Source of the DNA: Pyrinomonadaceae bacterium
Lineage (GTDB): Bacteria; Acidobacteriota; Blastocatellia; Pyrinomonadales; Pyrinomonadaceae
Direction of reading: 5' to 3'
Assembly (NCBI GenBank): GCA_025929655.1
Contig: JAICPV010000205.1
Span: 1 to 5,232, forward strand
Length of the DNA: 5,232 nucleotides
Under the pieces are notes generated by a model. That model saw only the letters and a program-made list of their open reading frames with translations. It did not search any database and was not told the DNA's origin. The stretch's first letter is position 1; every line of letters starts with the position of its first letter. The translations under genes were made by a program, and so were the position numbers. Below are positions 1 to 4,271 of the stretch, piece by piece.

Positions 1-30
1 GAAAAATGGTCGGAAACGTGCCGCTTTTTT
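1..30 (+). terminator. Probable rho-independent terminator at the left edge
   Basis: An imperfect hairpin spans 7-23 (G8-C22, G9-C21, T10-G20, a bulged T19, C11-G18, G12-C17) and is closed by a GAAA tetraloop at 13-16. It is followed by six T at 25-30. The A-run at 2-6 can pair with the T-run, so it could act in both directions. It would end a rightward gene lying left of the window, which cannot be seen. The core stem is short and bulged, so the call is tentative. It resembles the hairpin at 170-209. Confidence 0.4.
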
Positions 31-169
31 GACTGGAGCGGCGGACGTCTCGTTCGCCCGTTGGTCCATGGGACGTTGGCCATCCAGTCGAAAGAGCGGG
101 GCGATGCCCCCTTCCCGACTGCGGGTGGTTAACCTGAGTGTTGCCCGCTCCATAAATGTCGCGGTTCTG
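31..169. other. Folded non-coding stretch: possible small RNA or interspersed repeat
   Basis: No credible gene is seen between 1 and 228, but the stretch is rich in inverted repeats. A perfect 7-bp stem pairs 31-37 (GACTGGA) with 83-89 (TCCAGTC). Nested inside it, 45-49 (ACGTC) pairs with 72-76 (GACGT), extendable inward by T50-G71, C51-G70, G52-T69 and T53-A68. A second perfect 7-bp stem pairs 94-100 (GAGCGGG) with 144-150 (CCCGCTC). It encloses CCCG/CGGG (114-117/122-125) and the palindrome GGTTAACC at 127-134. An alternative hairpin GGGGC-GAT-GCCCC also fits near 98-110. The stretch is followed by a terminator hairpin. It could be the body of a small RNA of roughly 175 nt ending at the 205 T-tract, or a palindromic intergenic repeat. 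I do not recognise the family, and strand is undetermined. Confidence 0.35.
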
Positions 170-209
170 CCTTAAAAGCGGTTCGGAAACGGGCTGCCCT
201 TTTTTAAGG
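170..209. terminator. Bidirectional rho-independent terminator
   Basis: An outer stem pairs CCTTAAAA (170-177) with TTTTAAGG (202-209). An inner stem pairs 178-185 with 190-197 and is closed by a GAAA tetraloop at 186-189. Read rightward, the inner hairpin is followed by six T (200-205). Read leftward, it is followed by TTTT (177-174), about 32 nt past the stop codon of the leftward exported-protein gene. It most plausibly terminates that gene and may also end a rightward transcript from the folded stretch at 31-169. Confidence 0.7.
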
Positions 210-228
210 AAAAATTATTGAATTGAAT

Positions 229-1050
229 TTAGGTTGCGCGGAAGATCGATTCATCCACTTTTTGGGCGAAGGTGATGGTGCCGACGCGGATCTCTTCGAG
301 CAGCGTGTCGCCGCTTCGCAGCTCTGAATAGAACGGAACCAGCACGCCCTGTGCGTATTTGTAATCGCGGAATTTGCGGGTGTGCTTGACGCCGTTCACT
401 TCGTAATCGAGCATCATCACGCGGAAGGATTTCATGCTCACGTAAAAGCGTGTTTTGTTTCCTGCTTTGTCCGTGAGGTCGAGCAGGTAGAATTCGACGC
501 CGAGGATCTTGTCCTTTCCCGCGAGCGAGATCGTCGACCCGTTCTCCTTGTACCAGAGGAGCGCGTCGATGCTGTGCACGTTCCTGTTTTGGAATGCTTC
601 CGTCGCGTCTGCCCGCGGTTCGAAGACCGAATCGTTATAAATTCCAAAGACGCGTTCGTCATTAACGACCATCGAATAGCTTGCGGTCGGCAGCTCCTGT
701 TCGAAACGGATCTTCGGCTTGCCCGGCACGCCCCGCAGGGCCCAGCGCTGGTAATTTGCGTTTACGGTCTGGCCGGTTTCGTTCGTGAAGGTGAGCTTGC
801 CCTTTTCGATCTCGGTCTTCCGGATCTGGTTCAGCTTTTCCCTGCCGGTAGGATAGGCATAGATGATTATCGCCGCCTCGGCTACCTGTTCCGCGGTGGC
901 GATCTCTTTTTTCTCGCCGTCCTTCGCCTTGGAACGAGCTTCGGCTTTCTTCTCGTCCTTTTTCGCCGGGTCGTCCTGAGCGGCCGCCGGCGACAGCACG
1001 CTAATACCTATCAATAACGCCGAAGCGAATGAAAAAACCAGATCGCGCAA
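229..1050 (-). CDS. Exported protein of unknown function, LolA/LppX-like C-terminal region
   Basis: The product is 273 aa from the preferred TTG start at 1050. Residues 1-24 form a clear signal peptide (short charged start, hydrophobic core LVFSFASALLIGISVL, cleavage after AAA before QDD). A Lys/Glu/Asp-rich linker covers about 26-50. The remainder is a probably beta-rich domain with alternating hydrophobic strands such as KILGVEFYLLDL (181-192) and RFYVSMKSFRVMMLDYEV (201-218). The closing segment GVLVPFYSELRSG (235-247) then RVGTITFAQKVDESIF (255-270) resembles the ending of periplasmic LolA/LppX-type lipid-carrier-like proteins; that is an inference from pattern, not a proven assignment. 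The TTG start has GAGG six bases upstream and places the signal peptide correctly. ATG starts at 1098 and 1269 lack a good SD, and the one at 1269 would overlap trmL. A terminator follows at 170-209. Likely periplasmic; substrate unknown. Confidence 0.75.
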   Translation of the reverse strand: MRDLVFSFASALLIGISVLSPAAAQDDPAKKDEKKAEARSKAKDGEKKEIATAEQVAEAAIIIYAYPTGREKLNQIRKTEIEKGKLTFTNETGQTVNANYQRWALRGVPGKPKIRFEQELPTASYSMVVNDERVFGIYNDSVFEPRADATEAFQNRNVHSIDALLWYKENGSTISLAGKDKILGVEFYLLDLTDKAGNKTRFYVSMKSFRVMMLDYEVNGVKHTRKFRDYKYAQGVLVPFYSELRSGDTLLEEIRVGTITFAQKVDESIFRAT

Positions 1051-1056
1051 TTTTAA

Positions 1057-1060
1057 CCTC
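1057..1060 (-). promoter_or_regulatory. Shine-Dalgarno site that favours the TTG start at 1050
   Basis: On the minus strand GAGG is followed by six bases and then TTG (1050-1048), in frame with the exported-protein gene. The ATG at 1098 in the same frame has no recognisable SD ahead of it and would leave an overlong N-terminal region before the signal peptide. Confidence 0.5.
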
Positions 1061-1088
1061 GAAATAATGGCGGAATTTGCAAAAGCGG

Positions 1089-1097
1089 ATTGTAGCA
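1089..1097 (-). promoter_or_regulatory. Extended -10 promoter element for the leftward exported-protein gene
   Basis: The minus strand reads TGCTACAAT, an extended -10 (TGn plus a hexamer matching TATAAT at 5 of 6). No good -35 is visible, which is usual for extended -10 promoters. Transcription would begin near 1082, inside the region that an ATG start at 1098 would translate. It therefore supports the TTG start at 1050 with a leader of about 32 nt. Confidence 0.45.
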
Positions 1098-1119
1098 TAG
1101 TAAAGGCCGAAACAGGGAT

Positions 1120-1147
1120 TTGCCGAAAATTGGTTTGGGCACATAAT
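1120..1147 (+). promoter_or_regulatory. Candidate sigma-70 promoter for trmL
   Basis: TTGCCG at 1120-1125 (4 of 6 to TTGACA) and CATAAT at 1142-1147 (5 of 6 to TATAAT) are separated by 16 bases. Transcription would start near 1154, giving a leader of about 40 nt before the ATG at 1194. It is divergent from the extended -10 at 1089-1097 and the two lie close together. Confidence 0.4.
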
Positions 1148-1193
1148 TGATGAACCGGGACAGGCAAAAGATGCTTGTGAAGGGCTGTTCGAT

Positions 1194-1652
1194 ATGTTCC
1201 ACGTCGCGCTATACGAGCCGGAAATACCGCCGAATACGGGCAATATCGCGCGCCTGTGCGCCGCGACAAACACTCCTCTGCACGTCGTCGGGGTCACGGG
1301 ATTCCGGATGGACGACCGCACATTGAAGCGCGCCGGGTTGGATTATTGGGATCACGTGGAACTTCATCGTCACGTGGATCTTGAGGCTCTATACGAATCG
1401 CTGCCTGGATCCAGATTCCTTTATTTGACTACCAAATCTACACGCTCGTACACGGAGTTCGAATATCTGGAAAACGACTGTTTTATATTCGGCCCTGAAA
1501 CGCGTGGGCTGCCGGCTGCCGTTCTGCATTCGCACAAAGACCTCTGCTTGACCATCCCGATGGATAACCCAAATATCCGCAGCCTTAACCTGTCAAACAG
1601 CGTGGCGATCGTTCTCTTTCATGCTTTGAACAGAGCATCGATGTCCCTGTAG
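1194..1652 (+). CDS. trmL: tRNA (cytidine/uridine-34 2'-O)-methyltransferase TrmL
   Basis: The product is 152 aa, close to the usual ~155 aa for TrmL (YibK). The enzyme transfers a methyl group from S-adenosylmethionine to the 2'-OH of wobble nucleotide 34 in certain leucine tRNAs; it is a cytoplasmic dimer of the SPOUT class with a trefoil-knot fold. Family motifs are all present and in order: EPEIPPNTGNIARLC (8-22), including the N-terminal NTGN and Arg20; the RAGLDYW region (46-52); FGPETRGLP (99-107); IPM (121-123); and RSLNLSNSVAIVLFHAL (129-145), which forms the cofactor-binding knot. The ATG at 1194 matches the usual family N-terminus, with AAGGG at 1180-1184 nine bases upstream as a modest SD. 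It stands alone, divergent from the exported-protein gene. The exact tRNA substrate is inferred from the family. Confidence 0.95.
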   Translation: MFHVALYEPEIPPNTGNIARLCAATNTPLHVVGVTGFRMDDRTLKRAGLDYWDHVELHRHVDLEALYESLPGSRFLYLTTKSTRSYTEFEYLENDCFIFGPETRGLPAAVLHSHKDLCLTIPMDNPNIRSLNLSNSVAIVLFHALNRASMSL

Positions 1653-1744
1653 TTACACGATTTGGTGCAACGCCGAAGACCGCAATTTCGTCAAAACATC
1701 GCGTTCCTTTACAGGATTTTATTAGTCGAAGGAGTGTTATTGAG

Positions 1745-2290
1745 ATGAATAAATATAGGTCATTATTTGCAGTTTTTATTGCGGTTTTAACGTTTTCGCT
1801 TGCGGACGTCAGCGCGCAGAATGTGTCGCCGGCCTCGATCGATATCGCACGGCAGGTTTCGAAGAGCATTCGTAAATTGCCGAGATACGAGGTTTTCGAC
1901 CATATCGATTTTACCGTTGCTGGCAATGTGGTGACGCTTAACGGCAAAGTGCACAATGCGATCAACAAGAGTGATGCAGAGGGTTTCGTAAAGCGGATAC
2001 CCGGGGTCACGCGCGTGATCAACAACATTGAGCTTTTGCCGGTCGGCAGCTTTGACGACCAGATCAGGCGAAACCTGTACGCAACGATCCATAACTGGGG
2101 CGGTTTGTCGCGGTACTTATGGACGGTGAACCCGGACGTTCGGCTTATCGTAGAAAGAGGCCATGTGACGCTGGAAGGGACCGTTTACAACGAGGGCGAC
2201 CGTAATTCTATGAACATAGTGGCGCGGAGCGTCCCGAACGTATTCAGCGTAACGAACAACTTGAAGGTCGGCTCGGTCGACGCTCGATAA
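1745..2290 (+). CDS. Exported protein with two BON domains
   Basis: The product is 181 aa. Residues 1-24 are a signal peptide (positive start MNKYR, hydrophobic core, cleavage after VSA before QN). There is no lipobox, so it should be soluble in the periplasm. Two BON-type repeats follow, about 33-99 and 103-176. Each has an amphipathic helix followed by the family beta signature: NVVTLNGKV (61-69) then IPGVTRVINNIEL (85-97), and HVTLEGTV (140-147) then VPNVFSVTNNLKV (163-175). BON domains are small alpha/beta modules associated with binding to phospholipid membranes or envelope components (OsmY, DolP), so a role in envelope maintenance or stress is plausible but inferred. AAGGAG at 1729-1734, ten bases before the ATG, is the SD. 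The 92-bp gap after trmL shows no clear promoter; co-transcription with trmL is possible. A strong terminator follows at 2316-2351. Confidence 0.88.
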   Translation: MNKYRSLFAVFIAVLTFSLADVSAQNVSPASIDIARQVSKSIRKLPRYEVFDHIDFTVAGNVVTLNGKVHNAINKSDAEGFVKRIPGVTRVINNIELLPVGSFDDQIRRNLYATIHNWGGLSRYLWTVNPDVRLIVERGHVTLEGTVYNEGDRNSMNIVARSVPNVFSVTNNLKVGSVDAR

Positions 2291-2315
2291 TTTCGCGAGA
2301 CCTTGAAATTCGGGA

Positions 2316-2351
2316 AGCCGGGCCGTGGATTGGCCCGGCTTTTGTTTTTTT
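2316..2351 (+). terminator. Strong rho-independent terminator after the BON-domain gene
   Basis: A perfect 9-bp GC-rich stem pairs AGCCGGGCC (2316-2324) with GGCCCGGCT (2332-2340) around a 7-base loop. It is followed by TTTGTTTTTTT. It lies 26 bases past the stop codon and isolates the next gene from readthrough. Confidence 0.92.
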
Positions 2352-2390
2352 GGCGACGAAGCACGACCGGAAAGACCGATACAATGGGGT

Positions 2391-2396
2391 TATAAT
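2391..2396 (+). promoter_or_regulatory. Candidate -10 box for the small exported-protein gene
   Basis: A perfect TATAAT lies at 2391-2396, just after the strong terminator and about 40 bases before the next start codon. The hexamer 17 bases upstream is not like TTGACA, so either an activator or an alternative -10 (TACAAT at 2380-2385) may be used. Its position in the only spacer between two separately terminated genes supports a promoter here. Confidence 0.45.
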
Positions 2397-2435
2397 TAGT
2401 TATCCGGACCCACATCTAAACAAGGAGGCAGAAAA

Positions 2436-2897
2436 ATGAATAAGCAATCTATTCGATCCCTTTCCCCTTTCCTGGCGGCGGCCGCCGTCTTCGCGGCCTC
2501 GCTTTTTTCCGCGAGCGCTGTTGCGCCGGTAAACGCATCCCGCCTTCCGGCGTGCGGTACCGGCCAATACGAAGCACAGCTTACCGGTTGGACGTTAAAT
2601 GAAATGACGCCGACAGGGACAGCACGATACAGCGCGAAGGACAAGCGGCTCGAGATCGAAGTGGAAAAAGTAAAGCTCAAAGACGGAACCGTTCTCGAGG
2701 TGCTCATCGGCGACGACAAGATCGGCAAGATGGAGCCTCTTAAGGACAATTCCGCAAAGGCGGTCATTGTTGTCGAAGACGACCTGGATGAAAAGTCGCG
2801 GGTTAGGATCTTTAACGACGACGTGCCGATTCTATCAGCGAATTTGAGCTGCGATGCTGCGCAGGATGCCACAAGTTCTCCGACAGCTGACAATTAA
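2436..2897 (+). CDS. Small exported protein of unknown function
   Basis: The product is 153 aa. I do not recognise the family. The N-terminus (about 1-34) is a signal peptide with a long Ala-rich hydrophobic stretch (PFLAAAAVFAASLFSASAVA) and a likely cleavage between 28 and 35. The mature part looks all-beta. It starts with a segment running from GQYEAQLTG, then GTARYSAKDKRLEIEVEKVKL, a turn KDGTVLEV, and further strands to PILSANLSC; this is a small beta-sandwich pattern seen in many secreted proteins. Cys40 and Cys139 flank this domain and could form a disulfide joining its ends. A short Asp/Ser/Thr-rich tail follows. The start is fixed by AAGGAGG at 2422-2428, seven bases before the ATG, the best SD in the window, which suggests efficient translation. 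It is separated from its neighbours by terminators on both sides. Confidence 0.82.
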   Translation: MNKQSIRSLSPFLAAAAVFAASLFSASAVAPVNASRLPACGTGQYEAQLTGWTLNEMTPTGTARYSAKDKRLEIEVEKVKLKDGTVLEVLIGDDKIGKMEPLKDNSAKAVIVVEDDLDEKSRVRIFNDDVPILSANLSCDAAQDATSSPTADN

Positions 2898-2904
2898 ATT
2901 AAGC

Positions 2905-2935
2905 AAAGGGAATCACCCAGGAGTCGATTCCCTTT
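2905..2935 (+). terminator. Hairpin after the small exported-protein gene, weak terminator
   Basis: A perfect 10-bp inverted repeat pairs AAAGGGAATC (2905-2914) with GATTCCCTTT (2926-2935) around an 11-base loop, eight bases past the stop codon. The T-run is only three bases and is part of the stem, so termination may be inefficient; it may instead protect the transcript 3' end. Confidence 0.55.
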
Positions 2936-3037
2936 CGATCTGCTTAGGCCGCAGGAACGCCCATTCCGAAAGCGGGTCGCCATACGTCGCCTTTCTTTCG
3001 AAGTAGGATCTGTCTATGTCCTTGGCGGGAAAGCGCT
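2936..3037. other. Intergenic spacer with no identified feature
   Basis: This stretch lies between two convergent terminator hairpins. I see no open frame with a plausible start site, no promoter and no clear repeat in it. Confidence 0.5.
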
Positions 3038-3071
3038 AAAAAGCCGCGAACGCTCCTGGGCGGTCGCGGCT
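3038..3071 (-). terminator. Rho-independent terminator of the lipoprotein gene
   Basis: An 8-bp stem pairs AGCCGCGA (3042-3049) with TCGCGGCT (3064-3071), and CGC/GCG (3051-3053/3060-3062) can pair within the loop. Read leftward, the stem is followed directly by TTTTT (3042-3038). It lies about 25 bases past the stop codon of the leftward lipoprotein gene. Confidence 0.85.
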
Positions 3072-3095
3072 GTCCTCAAAACAACACCATAAAAA

Positions 3096-4103
3096 TTAAA
3101 CTGCCGGCGTTTCGAACATGTACGCCAGCTTCCAGGCTTCGCCGTCCTTAACGTATATAGCTGTTGAGTCAAGCGTGCCATTTTTCTGGCCGTCGCATGT
3201 TCCGTTAGCTGTTCCTTTGATCGTGAGGATCTCCACGGTCGGCGAGATCGCGGTCGCATGGCCGTCGCTTACGTTCACGCTGGTTATGCCCTCGCATTTC
3301 ATCGTTTCCGTCCATAGCCTGATCGCATCCGCTTTAGAAGCGTGGAAGCCGCCCATCGGATCAATGAAGCCGAAGCTGGATGCGAGGTTATTGTTAAAGA
3401 AACTGGCGTCTCTGGACTTGAAAGCCTCCCATCCTGCCTGATGTAGTTTTACGAGAGTATCGGTATTGGCGCTGGGTGCAGGCGCGGCCGGAGCAGCGGT
3501 GTTCGATGCGTTGCTGTTAGCGGCAGAGTTGGTATTGGCATTCGTGTTCGACGCTGGGTTATTGCCCGGTGCGGGCGGCGGCGGATTCTTCGGATCTATG
3601 ATCGGGGTTTCGCCGTGCCAGGCACCCATCCATTTCTCGCCTTCGCGGATCACAACGGTCGCGGCTCGGACCTCCGGCGGGAGTTTCTCCGTGCGTCCAT
3701 CCATGGTGCAACTGCCGTCGAACGTGCCTTTGTAGGTCAGGACGTATGTGTCGTCGTTCACCTTCGTCAAGGCTGGTTCAGTAAAATTCATCGACTTCAC
3801 ATCGCACTTGTTTGAACCGATCATTCTTATCACAGCGTCTTTGCCCATACGCTGACCCATTGGATACATCACAAATTTGCTCGAAAGATTGTCCTGGAAC
3901 CATTTCGTGTCGCTTTTTGCAAAGGCCTCGTTGGCGGCTTTGTCCATCGACATCAGGAAATCGACGGTAGGTGCGGCTGCGGACCTGTTGGCATTGGAGT
4001 TCGCATTGGCCGTATTCGCTGCCGTGTTCGTGTTAGCCGGCGGTGCACATCCGGCGATCAAAAATGCCGCAAAAGCGGTCAGTGATATCGCATATTTCTT
4101 CAT
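3096..4103 (-). CDS. Lipoprotein with two tandem NTF2/SnoaL-like (DUF4440-type) domains
   Basis: The product is 335 aa. Residues 1-19 are a type II signal peptide with lipobox LIAGC, so Cys19 should be lipidated and the protein anchored in the envelope. A flexible Asn/Ala/Thr linker (about 22-45) leads to a first alpha+beta domain (46-168). A Pro/Asn/Ala-rich linker (171-214) then leads to a second (215-334). Both domains begin with a helix of the form xxEAFxxxDxxxFxxNL, continue with long strands, and end in EKWMGAWHGETP or EAWKLAYMFETP, the typical finish of NTF2-like proteins. Each also has a Cys pair at equal spacing (100/132 and 270/303). No ligand can be named. The ATG at 4103 is chosen because GAGGAGA (4116-4110) lies six bases upstream and the signal peptide starts there; an in-frame ATG at 4139 lacks an SD. 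It has its own promoter and terminator. Confidence 0.85.
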   Translation of the reverse strand: MKKYAISLTAFAAFLIAGCAPPANTNTAANTANANSNANRSAAAPTVDFLMSMDKAANEAFAKSDTKWFQDNLSSKFVMYPMGQRMGKDAVIRMIGSNKCDVKSMNFTEPALTKVNDDTYVLTYKGTFDGSCTMDGRTEKLPPEVRAATVVIREGEKWMGAWHGETPIIDPKNPPPPAPGNNPASNTNANTNSAANSNASNTAAPAAPAPSANTDTLVKLHQAGWEAFKSRDASFFNNNLASSFGFIDPMGGFHASKADAIRLWTETMKCEGITSVNVSDGHATAISPTVEILTIKGTANGTCDGQKNGTLDSTAIYVKDGEAWKLAYMFETPAV

Positions 4104-4109
4104 ATCAAG

Positions 4110-4116
4110 TCTCCTC
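4110..4116 (-). promoter_or_regulatory. Shine-Dalgarno site fixing the lipoprotein start
   Basis: GAGGAGA on the minus strand stands six bases before the ATG at 4103. It decides for this start over the in-frame ATG twelve codons upstream at 4139. Confidence 0.75.
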
Positions 4117-4149
4117 AAAGAAAAGAATATTGACTGCAAAGCAAAATTA

Positions 4150-4185
4150 GCCCGAGATTTTCCTAAACCTGAAAAACCTTCGAGC
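4150..4185 (-). promoter_or_regulatory. Leader hairpin upstream of the lipoprotein gene
   Basis: On the minus strand GCTCG (4185-4181), a bulged A, and AGGTTTTTC (4179-4171) pair with GGAAAATCT (4163-4155) and CGGGC (4154-4150) around a 7-base loop. This gives 14 pairs, three of them G-T. It lies between the candidate promoter and the SD, in a leader of about 100 nt. The sequence after it, TAATTTTGC, is only mildly T-rich. It could be a weak terminator for purH readthrough, an attenuator, or an mRNA stability element. Confidence 0.45.
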
Positions 4186-4214
4186 GTTCCCTCTTGTCGT
4201 CCTAATTGGGTTAA

Positions 4215-4243
4215 GTTTTAACACCGATACAACATATTGTCAA
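4215..4243 (-). promoter_or_regulatory. Sigma-70-type promoter for the lipoprotein gene
   Basis: On the minus strand a perfect TTGACA (4243-4238) is followed after exactly 17 bases by TAAAAC (4220-4215, 4 of 6 to TATAAT). The predicted start near 4208 gives a leader of about 105 nt. It sits about 29 bases past the purH stop, with no clear purH terminator in between. Confidence 0.6.
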
Positions 4244-4271
4244 GGATTTTTTCCTCTAAATTGTTGCCTTA

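Noticed and set aside
1..153. Minus-strand open frame beginning at an ATG at 153 and running off the left edge (about 51 codons)
   Set aside because: It has no SD, sits in densely palindromic DNA, lies just past a terminator, and its low-complexity Arg-rich product resembles translated repeat DNA. It could still be real if it continues far beyond the edge.
31..205. 6S RNA or tmRNA
   Set aside because: The length and a GCCTTAAAA string recall 6S RNA, but I could not build its closing stem and central bubble, and no tRNA-like end is present for tmRNA. Left as an unassigned folded stretch.
382..1017. Plus-strand 211-codon open frame
   Set aside because: It is antisense to the exported-protein gene, has no SD or family resemblance, and is a shadow of the codon bias of the opposite strand.
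1653..1744. Promoter between trmL and the BON-domain gene
   Set aside because: The spacer is AT-rich near its end, but no pair of boxes at acceptable spacing stands out.
1585..2028. Minus-strand 147-codon open frame
   Set aside because: It overlaps the ends of trmL and the BON-domain gene on the other strand and shows no recognisable protein features.
2396..2893. Minus-strand 165-codon open frame
   Set aside because: It is antisense to the small exported-protein gene, whose strong SD and signal peptide make the plus strand clearly the coding one.
4104..4139. Lipoprotein start at the ATG at 4139
   Set aside because: It has no SD and would put twelve extra residues before a complete type II signal peptide that begins at 4103 behind a good SD.
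3466..4221. Plus-strand open frames opposite the lipoprotein gene
   Set aside because: They read the complement of Asn/Ala-rich linkers as hydrophobic Ala/Val/Leu strings; these are composition artefacts.
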